Positions 38,801 to 48,308 of a stretch of 64,000 nucleotides of DNA are shown here, in pieces. Source of the DNA: Alphaproteobacteria bacterium (GTDB taxonomy: Bacteria; Pseudomonadota; Alphaproteobacteria; JAUHZY01); contig JAUHZY010000001.1 in assembly GCA_030425825.1 (NCBI GenBank), positions 1,026,834 through 1,090,833 of the forward strand, in the 5' to 3' direction. Made by a program: the position numbers and the translations under genes. Position 1 is the stretch's first letter. Each line of letters begins with the position of its first letter. The notes beneath the pieces are model-generated. The model worked only from the letters and a program-made list of their open reading frames with translations. It had not been told where the DNA came from and made no database searches.

Positions 38801-40465
38801 ATGGGAGCACTAGGTGAGATTTTTAAATCTGTTGGCGCCACCCGTCTCTTAGCCGTTGGAATGGTTCTCATCGGATTTATTGGCTTCTTTATCTTTCTTG
38901 CAACCAAGTTTTCGTCGTCAGAAATGGCACTCTTATACAGCGAGATCGATCAAAGCGAAAGTAGCGCTGTTGTTTCTAAACTTGAAGAAATGGGCGTGCC
39001 TTATCAGTTAGGCGGCAACGGAACACGTATTATGGTCCCAGCTGACCAAGTTTTACGCCTACGACTTGCTATGACAGAAGATGGGCTTGTTTCTCCAGAA
39101 GGCGGCACAGGATATGAACTTTTCGATGAAGATGACAAGCTTGTTACCAGTCAATTTGTTCAAAATATTAACCACCTACGCGCACTAGAAGGCGAACTTT
39201 CAAGAACAATTCAGAAGATTGGCCCTGTTCGTGGCGCACGTGTTCATCTTGTTTTACCGCAACGTGAGCTTTTCAGTAAAAACAAACAACCACCCTCAGC
39301 TTCTATTGTTATTAAAACAAAAGGGCGCAACAAAATGTCTCCTGCCAATGTTCAAGCGATCCAACATCTTGTTGCTGCGGCTGTACCAGGGCTTACACCC
39401 GAAAATGTCTCTGTTGTTGACCACCAAGGAAACTTGCTTGCAAAAGGGATCGAAGAACAAACCCTAAGTGCCCATGCCACAACGTCTGAAGAGCTGCGCA
39501 TAAACCATGAAAACAGACTAGTCTTCGAGATAGAACAGCTTGTGGGCAATATCGTAGGACATGGAAAGGTACGCGCAGAAGTCTCTGCAGACCTAGACCT
39601 GGATCGCATTACAGAAGAATCTGAAATCTACGACCCAGAAGGCCAAGTCGTACGATCAACAACCGTGATGGAAGAAACAAACCAATCTGAGAATAAGGAA
39701 CAACCTCCCGTTACTGTCCAACAAAACATTCCCGAAGGCGTTGAGACGACAGATGCCGAGTTTGGTATGTCAAATGAATCCTCACGCGTTGAAGAAGTAA
39801 CAAACTTTGAAATTTCAAGAACAGTTAAAAGCTACGTCAAAGAAACAGGCGTTGTGCGAAGACTGTCTGTTGCCGTTCTGATTGATGGCCTTTATCCAGT
39901 CGACGAAGAAGGTGTGAAAACCTATGAACCACGCGATGAAGAACAATTAAAAAAGATCGAAGAACTTATTAAATCAGCTGTAGGCTATGACGAAGAAAGA
40001 GGTGATCAAATTAAGGTCATCAACATGCAATTCGCCTCTCTGGACGAAAACATTGAGGAAGAGCAAACAATTTTTGGTATGTCGACCGAAGAAGTTATGG
40101 AAATGTTCCAGGTGATTGTCTTGGGTATTGTTGGTATTTTATTCCTTATCTTGATTGTTCGCCCACTTGTGAAAAGGCTTGTTGAAACAATTCCAACAGC
40201 AGCAACACAAGCTCAACTTCTTACATCTCAACTAGCTGCCATCGACGAAAGAGCCGCGATGATGGGGCCGGAAGGTCTGCCAATGCTTACTGGTGCGGAC
40301 GGCGCTGCAATTCCAGAAGCAGACTTTGATTCAATGATTGATATCGGGCGTGTTGAAGGTAAAGTCCGCGCATCCTCTATCAAGAAAGTTGGAGAGATTA
40401 TTGAACGTCACACAGATGAATCCGTTTCAATTATTCGAAACTGGATCTACCAAGATTTAGAATAG
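38801..40465 (+). CDS. fliF: Flagellar MS-ring protein FliF
   Basis: Forms the membrane MS ring on which the flagellar export gate and switch are built, 554 residues. An N-terminal helix (about 16-36) precedes ring-building motifs with MALLYSEIDQSESSAVVSKL and ARVHLVLPQRELFSKNK. A second helix (about 425-448) leads to the cytoplasmic tail, whose end SIIRNWIYQDLE binds FliG. GGAGG precedes the ATG. It heads fliF-fliG-fliH-fliN. Confidence 0.96.
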   Translation: MGALGEIFKSVGATRLLAVGMVLIGFIGFFIFLATKFSSSEMALLYSEIDQSESSAVVSKLEEMGVPYQLGGNGTRIMVPADQVLRLRLAMTEDGLVSPEGGTGYELFDEDDKLVTSQFVQNINHLRALEGELSRTIQKIGPVRGARVHLVLPQRELFSKNKQPPSASIVIKTKGRNKMSPANVQAIQHLVAAAVPGLTPENVSVVDHQGNLLAKGIEEQTLSAHATTSEELRINHENRLVFEIEQLVGNIVGHGKVRAEVSADLDLDRITEESEIYDPEGQVVRSTTVMEETNQSENKEQPPVTVQQNIPEGVETTDAEFGMSNESSRVEEVTNFEISRTVKSYVKETGVVRRLSVAVLIDGLYPVDEEGVKTYEPRDEEQLKKIEELIKSAVGYDEERGDQIKVINMQFASLDENIEEEQTIFGMSTEEVMEMFQVIVLGIVGILFLILIVRPLVKRLVETIPTAATQAQLLTSQLAAIDERAAMMGPEGLPMLTGADGAAIPEADFDSMIDIGRVEGKVRASSIKKVGEIIERHTDESVSIIRNWIYQDLE

Positions 40466-40474
40466 GCAGGGTAC

Positions 40475-41500
40475 ATGGCTGAAGAAAAAGAAGAAGAAGT
40501 ATCATATAACTCCCTGACAGGACTTAAAAAAGCTGCTGTTTTTCTTTTATCAATTGGTGAAGACCATACGGCACGCCTTTTTGCAATGATGGATGATGCT
40601 GAGATCAAAGAAGTCTCCCAGGCAATGGCATCACTTGGAATGGTTAACGCCAGCACAGTTGAGAAGATTTTCGTCGAGTTTGTAGAACAAATATCTGGCA
40701 CGGGGTCACTGATGGGGTCATTCGACAGCACAGAACGACTTCTTGCAAAAGTTCTTGATGGTGAGCGTGTCGGCGACATCATGGATGAAATTCGAGGTCC
40801 CGCAGGTCGTACAATGTGGGATAAACTTGGAAACGTTAACGAAGAAGTGCTCGGCAACTATCTTAGAAACGAATACCCGCAAACTGTTGCTGTTGTTCTC
40901 ACCAAAATTAAAGCCGACCACGCTGGACGTGTCTTAGCATCTCTTCCTGAAAACCTTTCCTCTGAAGTTATCATTCGTATGTTGCGCATGGAAAATGTCC
41001 AGAAAGAGGTTTTAAATGACGTTGAAAGAACACTTAGAACAGAGTTTATGAGTAACCTTGCGCGCACATCAAAACGTGACCCTCATGAAATGATGGCAGA
41101 CATTTTCAACAGCCTGGATCGTGAAACAGAAGGACGCTTTATGAGTGCGTTAGAAGAACGCGAAAAAGACTCTGCTGAAAAAATTCGTGCGCTTATGTTC
41201 ACGTTTGAAGACCTTTCAAGGCTTGATTCTGCTGGCGTACAAACGCTTCTACGCAGTTTTGACAAGTCTAAATTACCGATTGCATTAAAAGGCTGCACTG
41301 ATGAATTAAGAGAGCTATTCTTTGGCAACATGTCTGAACGTGCAGCAAAAATTCTTCAAGAAGATATGGAAAACATGGGGCCTGTACGCCTTAAAGAGGT
41401 TGAAGAAGCGCAATATGAAGCTGTTCAACTTGCAAAAGACCTCTCTGAAAAAGGTGAGATTGTTATTCCTGATGGTGAAGATGAAAAACTTATCTACTAA
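40475..41500 (+). CDS. fliG: Flagellar motor switch protein FliG
   Basis: Rotor protein coupling stator force to rotation, 341 residues. The N-terminal domain ([20 protein letters not shown]) binds FliF, the middle domain has [20 protein letters not shown] with the EHPQ-like motif changed to EYPQ, and the C-terminal domain carries the charged torque helix ([20 protein letters not shown]). Spacing to fliF is nine bases. The region is complete and the length normal. Confidence 0.96.
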   Translation: MAEEKEEEVSYNSLTGLKKAAVFLLSIGEDHTARLFAMMDDAEIKEVSQAMASLGMVNASTVEKIFVEFVEQISGTGSLMGSFDSTERLLAKVLDGERVGDIMDEIRGPAGRTMWDKLGNVNEEVLGNYLRNEYPQTVAVVLTKIKADHAGRVLASLPENLSSEVIIRMLRMENVQKEVLNDVERTLRTEFMSNLARTSKRDPHEMMADIFNSLDRETEGRFMSALEEREKDSAEKIRALMFTFEDLSRLDSAGVQTLLRSFDKSKLPIALKGCTDELRELFFGNMSERAAKILQEDMENMGPVRLKEVEEAQYEAVQLAKDLSEKGEIVIPDGEDEKLIY

Positions 41501-41528
41501 TCATTTTTAAAAAGGTACTGGAAATATC

Positions 41529-42362
41529 GTGGCAGAGATCAAGAAATTCGTGTTCTCTCGCTCTTTCGACAAAGGAGCGATAGGTGCAGAAAAGAAAAAA
41601 AGTGCCGTTGAAGAGCCGCCACCGCCACCAACCTTTTCGGAAGAAGAGCTAGAGCAAGCAAAGCAAGATGCATATAATGCTGGTCTACAAGAAGGTGAAA
41701 AAGCCGGCTTCGAAAAAGGCTTAGAAGAGGCACGCAAAGAGCCTAACACAACCTTAGCCACCCTCCTTCCTGATATAAGTGATAAACTTGCCGCCCTCAT
41801 TGAACAAGAAACGCAAAGATGGGAAATACTGGCAGAAGAATCTATAACGCTAACACATAAGGTTATACAAAAAACGCTTCCAAACTTTTATGAAAAAAAT
41901 GGCCTGCAAGAGCTTGAAGACAGCCTAGAAAAAACATTGTCAACACTTTCGCAACTACCAGGACTAAGCATTTCGTTGGCAGAAGAAGACTTTGAGGTCA
42001 TGGAACAAAAAATATCAGAGCTCTGCGAAAACATCGGTATAAAAGAAAAAATATCTATCTCTAAAGACAAAAACCTTGAAACAGGTGACTGTAAAATATT
42101 TTGGAGTGATGGCGGAATAGAACACTATATGAAAAATAAGTGGAAAGAGATTGAGTTAATCTTGAATAGAAGCGGTTCTAATAATATGATGGATGATAGA
42201 GACTTGGATGACTCTGAAGAAAATATTTCTGAAGAAACGCCTTCTAAGGCCGCTGTCCCGCCCGAAAATGGGGAAAAAGACAGCTTGCCAGAAGAAGTCG
42301 AAACACCTGAAGAGTCTGAAGATAGCTCCGATATTTCATCGGATGAAGAAAAAGGCGAATAA
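41529..42362 (+). CDS. fliH: FliH-like flagellar assembly protein with long acidic tail
   Basis: Predicted regulator of the export ATPase FliI, 277 residues from a GTG start at 41529. The N-terminus has a proline run, then the FliH-type helix with regular Gly spacing (AYNAGLQEGEKAGFEKGLEE), followed by an E/V-ATPase stalk-like domain (about 80-200). The last 60 residues are acidic and Ser-rich (for example EEVETPEESEDSSDISSDEE), beyond the usual FliH end. It sits between fliG and fliN as expected. The acidic tail is unusual and resembles the acidic N-terminus of the adjacent FliN. Confidence 0.8.
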   Translation: MAEIKKFVFSRSFDKGAIGAEKKKSAVEEPPPPPTFSEEELEQAKQDAYNAGLQEGEKAGFEKGLEEARKEPNTTLATLLPDISDKLAALIEQETQRWEILAEESITLTHKVIQKTLPNFYEKNGLQELEDSLEKTLSTLSQLPGLSISLAEEDFEVMEQKISELCENIGIKEKISISKDKNLETGDCKIFWSDGGIEHYMKNKWKEIELILNRSGSNNMMDDRDLDDSEENISEETPSKAAVPPENGEKDSLPEEVETPEESEDSSDISSDEEKGE

Positions 42363-42364
42363 AA

Positions 42365-42751
42365 ATGGCTGATGAAGAAACGGAAAACCAAGAAGAACAA
42401 ACGCCAGAAGCTGAAGCAGCCGAAGGTGATGAAAAAGGCGTTGAGTTAGATGAGTTTGATCAAGAGGACGCCCCCTCAGAAGCGCCGGCCAACATATCAC
42501 ATGCATCTGACCTAGAAGCTGTTTATGATATTCCTGTACAGATTTCAGCCGTTTTAGGGAAGGCACAAATGCCTGTGAACCAACTTTTGAAGCTGGGACG
42601 TGGAGCTGTCGTCGAGCTTGACAGAAAAGTTGGTGAATCTATTGATATATATGTAAATAATAGACTTGTCGCACGTGGCGAGCTTGTGATTGTTGATGAC
42701 AGGCTTGGTATCACAATGACAGAAATCATTAAATCTTCACAAAATATTTAA
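42365..42751 (+). CDS. fliN: Flagellar motor switch protein FliN
   Basis: C-ring protein of 128 residues. The first 45 residues are acidic and disordered. The C-terminal SpoA domain starts with YDIPVQISAVLGKAQMPVNQ and contains LKLGRGAVVELDRKVGE and RGELVIVDDRLGITMTEII. It follows fliH by two bases and ends the flagellar block, after which rplM has its own promoter. fliM and the rest of the flagellar genes must lie elsewhere. Confidence 0.93.
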   Translation: MADEETENQEEQTPEAEAAEGDEKGVELDEFDQEDAPSEAPANISHASDLEAVYDIPVQISAVLGKAQMPVNQLLKLGRGAVVELDRKVGESIDIYVNNRLVARGELVIVDDRLGITMTEIIKSSQNI

Positions 42752-42758
42752 TTTACTA

Positions 42759-42787
42759 TTGACGCACCACCTTCATTAGGGTACATA
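42759..42787 (+). promoter_or_regulatory. Promoter for rplM-rpsI
   Basis: TTGACG at 42759 and TACATA at 42782, spacer 17 bases, lie in the gap between fliN and rplM. The -35 region (TTGACGCACC) is repeated before the dsbA-like gene. Confidence 0.6.
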
Positions 42788-42829
42788 TTCCTGCTCCGAT
42801 TTATTTTGAGTAGAGATGGTATAATAAAA

Positions 42830-43297
42830 ATGAAAACATATTCTGCAAAGCCTAGCGAAGTTGAAGCAAACTGGCATTTGATTGACGCCGAAGGTGTAAC
42901 ACTTGGTCGTCTCGCATCACTTGTTGCGATTAAACTTCGTGGAAAGCATAAAGTAACTTTCACACCTCACATTGACTGTGGTGACCACGTTGTTATCATC
43001 AACGCTGAGAAAGTTGTTCTAACTGGTAAAAAACGCACTGATAAGAAGTTTTTTTGGCACACTGGATACCCTGGTGGAATCAAAGAAAGAACGATGGAAC
43101 ACCTTTTGGAAGGCAACCATCCTGAGCGCGTTGTTAAAAAAGCTGTTGAGCGCATGATGCCAAAAGGCCCTCTCGGTCGTCAGCAGTTCTCTAAACTTCG
43201 TGTTTACCCTGGGGCTGAACACCCTCACCAAGCGCAAGAGCCACAGGTGATTGACATGGGTAAGCTAAATGAAAAAAACACAAGACATGCAGGATAA
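42830..43297 (+). CDS. rplM: 50S ribosomal protein L13
   Basis: Early-assembling large-subunit protein, 155 residues. The core shows [37 protein letters not shown] and [20 protein letters not shown], all diagnostic of L13. The frame opens upstream at a TTG, but the ATG at 42830 gives the normal MKTYSAKP start. It is followed by rpsI in the universal L13-S9 order. Confidence 0.98.
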   Translation: MKTYSAKPSEVEANWHLIDAEGVTLGRLASLVAIKLRGKHKVTFTPHIDCGDHVVIINAEKVVLTGKKRTDKKFFWHTGYPGGIKERTMEHLLEGNHPERVVKKAVERMMPKGPLGRQQFSKLRVYPGAEHPHQAQEPQVIDMGKLNEKNTRHAG

Positions 43298-43301
43298 AAA
43301 A

Positions 43302-43763
43302 ATGGGTCTAGAAACATTACAAGAAGTCGCAGAACAAAATGAAGAAACGACTGTTTACGAACAGCAACTTGATGAACAAGGCCGTTCTTATGCGACAGGA
43401 AAAAGAAAAGATTCTATCGCCCGCGTTTGGGTTAAGCCTGGAAAAGGCTCTGTTACAATTAATGGCAAAGATATTACAAAATACTTTGCCCGCGAAACAT
43501 ATCAATTTTTGATTGATCAACCTTTTAAAGTCGCAGAACGCCAAGGTCAATTTGACGTGGTCTGCACGGTAACGGGTGGCGGTCTTTCAGGTCAAGCTGG
43601 CGCCGTAAAGCATGGTATTAGCCTTGCTTTAACACGTTATGAGCCTGCGCTTCGTTCTCCACTGAAAAAAGCAGGGTTCTTGACACGCGACACACGTGTT
43701 GTTGAACGTAAGAAATATGGTCGCGCGAAAGCACGCCGTAGCTTCCAGTTCTCTAAACGTTAG
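43302..43763 (+). CDS. rpsI: 30S ribosomal protein S9
   Basis: Small-subunit head protein, 153 residues. A short acidic N-terminal extension (about 1-30) typical of alphaproteobacteria precedes the core [20 protein letters not shown]. The C-terminal tail ends [11 protein letters not shown], which reaches the P site. Earlier in-frame ATG codons (43269, 43287) lie within rplM; I choose 43302 because AGGAT is seven bases upstream and it follows the rplM stop by four bases. Confidence 0.97.
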   Translation: MGLETLQEVAEQNEETTVYEQQLDEQGRSYATGKRKDSIARVWVKPGKGSVTINGKDITKYFARETYQFLIDQPFKVAERQGQFDVVCTVTGGGLSGQAGAVKHGISLALTRYEPALRSPLKKAGFLTRDTRVVERKKYGRAKARRSFQFSKR

Positions 43764-43790
43764 TTATTTTCTTTAATTAAGCAGTATTCT

Positions 43791-43820
43791 TTGACGCACC
43801 CAAAGTCTATCCTGTATGCT
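43791..43820 (+). promoter_or_regulatory. Promoter for the dsbA-like/aroQ/accBC run
   Basis: TTGACG at 43791 and TATGCT at 43815, spacer 18 bases, in the 83-base gap after rpsI. The leader is about 20 bases and contains GAGAGGA before the ATG. Confidence 0.55.
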
Positions 43821-43846
43821 CTGCGAGGATATGAGAGGATTAAATT

Positions 43847-44566
43847 ATGCGCTGTTTACTAACCTTACTACTTTTAAGTTTTGCATTTGCAGGAAATGCT
43901 TTTGCGCAAACAGATTCTGCTGAGCTTAATCAAAAAATTGAGTCTTACATTCTAGAAAACCCAGAAACAATCTTAAAATCGCTTGAAAAATACCAAATCA
44001 AGCAAGCAAAAGAACAACTTTCTCAGGCACAAAAAATCCTGCTGACAGAAAAAAAAGCCATTTTCTCAAGTAAAACGTCTCCTGTTTTGGGAAACAAAAA
44101 TGGCGATGTAACAGTTGTTGAATTCTCTGACTACCAATGCCCTTATTGCAAACAGACAGCTTTGGTATTGCAGAAAATTTTACAGCAAGACAAAAACGTC
44201 AAAGTCATCCTTAAAGAGCTTCCCGTTCTTGGTAAAAATTCTATTATTGCAGCTGCGGCAGCACTTGCAGCAAATGATCAAGGAAAATACGAAGAATATC
44301 ACTTTGCACTCATGCAAAACCGCCTTCCTTTAAGTGAAGGATACCTGCTGCAGCTAGCACAAAATCTAGGATTAAACCTTGATAAGTTCAAAGAAGATCT
44401 TATCAGCGAGAAAAATAAAAAAGAGATACAAGCAAACCTAGAGCTTGCTCAACGTCTTGGCGTACGTGGTACCCCCGGCTTTATTATTGGAGAACAAATT
44501 TTCAGAGGGGCTTTAGATAAAAAGCAACTTGAAACAGCAATTGAAACGGTAAGAAAAGGTCACTAA
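43847..44566 (+). CDS. Periplasmic DsbA-family thiol oxidoreductase (Com1-like)
   Basis: Exported thioredoxin-fold protein of 239 residues. A signal peptide ends at GNAFA (residue 20). A helical stretch (20-75) precedes the fold with active site YQCPYCKQ (Cys98, Cys101) and the cis-Pro loop VRGTPGFIIG. CPYC and the helical N-terminal extension fit the BdbD/Com1-like DsbA group that oxidises or isomerises exported proteins. It lies six bases before aroQ in a plus-strand run to accC, an arrangement seen in other alphaproteobacteria. Confidence 0.9.
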   Translation: MRCLLTLLLLSFAFAGNAFAQTDSAELNQKIESYILENPETILKSLEKYQIKQAKEQLSQAQKILLTEKKAIFSSKTSPVLGNKNGDVTVVEFSDYQCPYCKQTALVLQKILQQDKNVKVILKELPVLGKNSIIAAAAALAANDQGKYEEYHFALMQNRLPLSEGYLLQLAQNLGLNLDKFKEDLISEKNKKEIQANLELAQRLGVRGTPGFIIGEQIFRGALDKKQLETAIETVRKGH

Positions 44567-44571
44567 CTGCT

Positions 44572-45003
44572 ATGAAAGCCCTTTTAATCAATGGTCCTAA
44601 CCTAAATATGCTTGGTCAAAGAGAAGAAAGTGTATACGGCAGCACGACCCTCAATGAGATTGAAAAATCCTGTGTTCAACATGCAAAGTCTTTAAATATC
44701 GCCCTCGACTGCTATCAAAGCAATCATGAGGGAGATATTATTGAAACTATTCACCAGGCCAAAGAAAACTATGAGGCGATCCTTATCAATGCAGGCGCTT
44801 TTACACATACATCTGTTGCGATTCATGATGCCTTAAGAATATTTGAGGGTAAAATTGTAGAAATTCATATGTCAAACACCTATGCACGAGAGTCTTTTCG
44901 TCATAAATCCTTTATTTCTCCTGTTGCAACAGGTATATTATGTGGTTTTGGAGAAAGAACATATCTTCTTGCGCTTGATGCGCTATGTGAAGAACGTAAG
45001 TAA
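44572..45003 (+). CDS. aroQ: 3-dehydroquinate dehydratase, type II
   Basis: Third step of the shikimate pathway, 143 residues forming a dodecamer of flavodoxin-like subunits. The active-site loop LINGPNLNMLGQREESVYG contains the catalytic Arg and Tyr; INAGAFTHTSVAIHDAL and IVEIHMSNTYARESFRHKS supply the substrate-binding and His residues. All are intact. It precedes accB by 24 bases. Confidence 0.97.
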   Translation: MKALLINGPNLNMLGQREESVYGSTTLNEIEKSCVQHAKSLNIALDCYQSNHEGDIIETIHQAKENYEAILINAGAFTHTSVAIHDALRIFEGKIVEIHMSNTYARESFRHKSFISPVATGILCGFGERTYLLALDALCEERK

Positions 45004-45027
45004 ACTTATAATTTAAGGAAGTAAACA

Positions 45028-45468
45028 ATGTCAGACTTTGATGAAGAAGTTGTCAGAAAATTGGCAAACCTGCTTGATGAAACGGGACTTACAGATATTG
45101 AGATTGAAACAGATGGCCTACGTGTCAAAGTTGGCCGAAATGTAACCACTAATATCACGTCTGCTGCGCCTACGGCAACACATGTACAAGCGGCATCTCC
45201 TGTTGCTGAAATTGCACCAAGCCTTGAAGACCACCCTGGCGCTGTTAAGTCACCTATGGTTGGAACAGCCTATCATGCAAGTGATCCTGACTCAGAGCCT
45301 TTTATCTCTGTTGGTGATCAGGTTTCTGTTGGGCAAACACTGTTTATTATCGAAGCTATGAAAGTTATGAACCCTATCAAAGCGACTGCTGGTGGCACGG
45401 TGAAGGAAATTTTGGTACAAAACGGTCAGCCTGTTGAATTTAACGAAGTATTGGTCATTGTTGAATAA
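45028..45468 (+). CDS. accB: Biotin carboxyl carrier protein of acetyl-CoA carboxylase
   Basis: Carrier of the first fatty-acid synthesis step, 146 residues. The N-terminal helical part (1-40) and an Ala/Pro linker precede the biotinyl domain with [11 protein letters not shown], biotin on Lys112. The stop overlaps the accC start by one base (TAATG), coupling the two subunits. Length is normal. Confidence 0.97.
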   Translation: MSDFDEEVVRKLANLLDETGLTDIEIETDGLRVKVGRNVTTNITSAAPTATHVQAASPVAEIAPSLEDHPGAVKSPMVGTAYHASDPDSEPFISVGDQVSVGQTLFIIEAMKVMNPIKATAGGTVKEILVQNGQPVEFNEVLVIVE

Positions 45469-46844
45469 TGTTTGAAAAAGTTCTTATCGCAAATCGAGGT
45501 GAAATTGCCTTGCGTATTTATCGCGCTTGTCGCGAAATGGGCATTGGTACTGTTGCCGTACACTCCACAGAAGATCAACATGCTATGCACGTACGCCTTG
45601 CAGATGAAGCGGTCTGCATTGGCCCTGCAGCATCGGCTGAAAGCTACCTTAACATTCCTGCCATTCTATCAGCAGCGACTGTCACAAATACGGATGCCAT
45701 TCATCCTGGTGTTGGCTTTTTGTCTGAGAACGAAAACTTCGCAACAATGGTCGAAGAGCATGGCTTTACTTTTATTGGCCCTTCCGCTGATCACATTCGC
45801 CTTATGGGTGACAAAATAACAGCGAAAGATGCTATGAAAGAGCGTGGCGTTCCTGTTGTTCCTGGCTCTGATGAAGCGATTTCAACATTTGAAGAAGCGA
45901 AGAAAATTGCAGCAGAAACAGGCTACCCCCTCTTAATCAAGGCATCTGGTGGTGGTGGCGGACGCGGCATGCAAATCGTTGAAGATGAAAGCCGCTTGGA
46001 AGAGGCTTTAAATATTGCACAACGCGAAGCAGAAATGTTTTTTGGAAATAAAGAAGTTTTTATTGAAAAATACCTTTTAAACCCACGTCACATTGAAATT
46101 CAGATTCTGGCAGATGGGCAAGGTGGTGTTATTCACCTTGGTGAACGCGACTGTTCAATTCAACGTAGACACCAAAAATTAATTGAAGAAGCACCCTCTC
46201 CTGCATTAAATGCTGAGATGCGTGAGAAAATCGGCACTTTATGTGTTAATGCTGTACGCGACCTTGGCTATAAAGGCGCAGGTACACTTGAGTTTCTTTA
46301 CTCTAATGGCGAATTCTTTTTTATTGAAATGAACACACGGATCCAAGTTGAGCACCCTGTTTCAGAAATGATTACTGGTGTTGACCTTATTCGTGAACAA
46401 ATTCGCATCGCAAGCGGTTCAAAGCTTTCAATTACACAAGATGACATCGTCTTTAATGGACACGCTATCGAATGTCGCATTAATGCCGAAAATCCACGTA
46501 CATTTATGCCATCACCTGGAACAATTGGTGATTACCATATTCCTGGCGGCCTTGGTGTTCGCGTTGATTCAGCGCTTTATGCGGGATATAAAATCCCTTC
46601 TCACTATGACTCTTTGGTTTCAAAACTGATTGTGCATGGAAAAACAAGAAATGAATGTATCATGCGCCTAAACCGCGCATTAAAGGAGTATGTCATCAGC
46701 GGTATTGAAACAACAATCCCTCTACAAAGCGATGTAATTAATCATGCAGACTTCTTAAATGGTCATTATAATGTTCATTGGTTGGAAGCATACTTGAAGT
46801 CACTAGAAGAAGCTGAGTCTAACTTAGAAGATAGTGCTGCGTAA
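45468..46844 (+). CDS. accC: Biotin carboxylase subunit of acetyl-CoA carboxylase
   Basis: ATP-grasp enzyme carboxylating the biotin of AccB, 458 residues. It starts with KVLIANRGEIALRIYRACRE, has the flexible glycine loop KASGGGGGRGMQIV, and catalytic segments GERDCSIQRRHQKLIEE and FIEMNTRIQVEHPVSEMITG. Complete and of normal length. Its end faces the convergent unknown gene at 46858, 13 bases away, with no strong terminator between them. Confidence 0.98.
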   Translation: MFEKVLIANRGEIALRIYRACREMGIGTVAVHSTEDQHAMHVRLADEAVCIGPAASAESYLNIPAILSAATVTNTDAIHPGVGFLSENENFATMVEEHGFTFIGPSADHIRLMGDKITAKDAMKERGVPVVPGSDEAISTFEEAKKIAAETGYPLLIKASGGGGGRGMQIVEDESRLEEALNIAQREAEMFFGNKEVFIEKYLLNPRHIEIQILADGQGGVIHLGERDCSIQRRHQKLIEEAPSPALNAEMREKIGTLCVNAVRDLGYKGAGTLEFLYSNGEFFFIEMNTRIQVEHPVSEMITGVDLIREQIRIASGSKLSITQDDIVFNGHAIECRINAENPRTFMPSPGTIGDYHIPGGLGVRVDSALYAGYKIPSHYDSLVSKLIVHGKTRNECIMRLNRALKEYVISGIETTIPLQSDVINHADFLNGHYNVHWLEAYLKSLEEAESNLEDSAA

Positions 46845-46857
46845 AAGAATTATAAGC

Positions 46858-48195
46858 TTAAGCAACATCTCTACCAGCAGCCTCTATAAGGCGCTTGGCA
46901 TGGATACTAGGGTTTTCAATCGCAGTTCTTTCACCACGTGTTCCCATGACTGAAGATATATGTCCTGCATTATCATAACTTGCTCCATACACTAATCCAC
47001 TAGCACCAGGTACATTTGAAGCAACATTTTCCCAAAACTTACTAACATCATTCAGTGATGTTGGCATTTTAATAGGGTCTTTCCCACGGATCTTACGAAA
47101 TGCATTTGTTACAAAGTTAGAAACCTTAAGAAGTGATTTATCAAGACCGATAGATTCACCAAACTTCTGGAACAAATTACCACAAACTAAACTTCCTAAA
47201 ATTGCAGCTCCTATCACAACTGGTATTGCAACAACACCAGACAAACCAAGCGCAACTGTTACTGCACTTCCCGCAGCACCGACACCTAAAGATCCCATTG
47301 TTGATCCAACCATATTAAGAGCAACACCAGCTTGACCTGTTATTAACGTCGCACCAAGAACACCAATAGTTGTCAACATGAAGGGGCTTGTTAAAGCGCT
47401 AATAGATTTAAAAACAATTCCTGCGCCACCAACGCTTCTTAGGACACCATTTCCTTTACCAGAAAGAAGGCCTGATCCAAACTTTCTCATAATCTTGAAA
47501 GATCTCATATGAGAAGCTGGAACTCTTACGTTGTCTTTATTATGTACCATTTGGTGCTGAATAGCTTCAAAAAGCTTCTTTGCATTACTATTTTTGCTTG
47601 CAAGCTTTCCTAACGTAGTACCACGCATGTCATTTTTAATAATAGCATAAAGGTTTCTATCCTTTGGATCCAAAAGATGTCCATTTAACTTAATCCACCT
47701 TTTAAGATCATGCCCTGTCATCCCAATGATATAAACATCGTCAAAGAAACCCATATCTCTTTCTTTTGGTATAAGTTTTGGCGTGAAATGGCTTCTTAAA
47801 GCACCGATTAAACCACCAGCAGCGCCTGCAACACCAATATTAGCAAGACCAAACTGATCATTTTCAAGCACACCACCAATAAGTTTCTTAAAGGCTGTTG
47901 GGTCTTCTTCGTACATTTTACGAAGCTCAAGTACTGGACCAAAATGTTTTTCAATTTGAGATTTATTATGTGGACTAGCTTTAGCAGCGTCTTCCAACAA
48001 TTTAATGATCTGAGCACCATTTTTAGAAGCAATTTGAGATTTAACAGTTAGCTTATCAAGCCCTGTCATTTTCGTTAACCAACTTAAGTCCGCACCCCAT
48101 ACATCAAGATCACCATCAACCATGTAAGTTTGCGTCTCGCGCCTCATCTGGCTTGAAAAGATATGTGGTAAAAGTGATGCTAACATAAGTGCCAT
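46858..48195 (-). CDS. Hypothetical Gly/Ala-rich protein, possible membrane-inserting protein
   Basis: I do not recognise this 445-residue protein. It lacks a clear cleavable signal peptide. Residues 1-115 are mostly helical and charged, and 117-133 form a short Gly/Ala stretch (GVAGAAGGLIGAL). Residues 271-339 are hydrophobic with regular Gly and Ala (IGVLGATLITGQAG, VAIPVVIGAAILGSLV), resembling glycine-zipper hairpins of membrane-inserting proteins. The C-terminus is polar. A near-consensus promoter and a GGAGGAG ribosome-binding site suggest strong expression. It occupies the place where aat is often found between accC and the DUF2155 gene in related bacteria. Toxin, translocator or structural protein are all possible. 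Confidence 0.72.
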   Translation of the reverse strand: MALMLASLLPHIFSSQMRRETQTYMVDGDLDVWGADLSWLTKMTGLDKLTVKSQIASKNGAQIIKLLEDAAKASPHNKSQIEKHFGPVLELRKMYEEDPTAFKKLIGGVLENDQFGLANIGVAGAAGGLIGALRSHFTPKLIPKERDMGFFDDVYIIGMTGHDLKRWIKLNGHLLDPKDRNLYAIIKNDMRGTTLGKLASKNSNAKKLFEAIQHQMVHNKDNVRVPASHMRSFKIMRKFGSGLLSGKGNGVLRSVGGAGIVFKSISALTSPFMLTTIGVLGATLITGQAGVALNMVGSTMGSLGVGAAGSAVTVALGLSGVVAIPVVIGAAILGSLVCGNLFQKFGESIGLDKSLLKVSNFVTNAFRKIRGKDPIKMPTSLNDVSKFWENVASNVPGASGLVYGASYDNAGHISSVMGTRGERTAIENPSIHAKRLIEAAGRDVA

Positions 48196-48219
48196 TAAGT
48201 TTTCTCCTCCGTTCTACAT

Positions 48220-48248
48220 ATTATAGCAAATATTAGCCTAATTGGCAA
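48220..48248 (-). promoter_or_regulatory. Near-consensus promoter of the Gly/Ala-rich unknown gene
   Basis: On the minus strand TTGCCA (48248-48243) and TATAAT (48225-48220) are 17 bases apart. GGAGGAG follows within a leader of about 18 bases. It is the best sigma-70 match I found in the window. Confidence 0.75.
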
Positions 48249-48308
48249 CAGCACCAAAACCCTTAATGAAAGCTGCATAGAGGAATAAATCGAGATAAAT
48301 TAGAAAAG

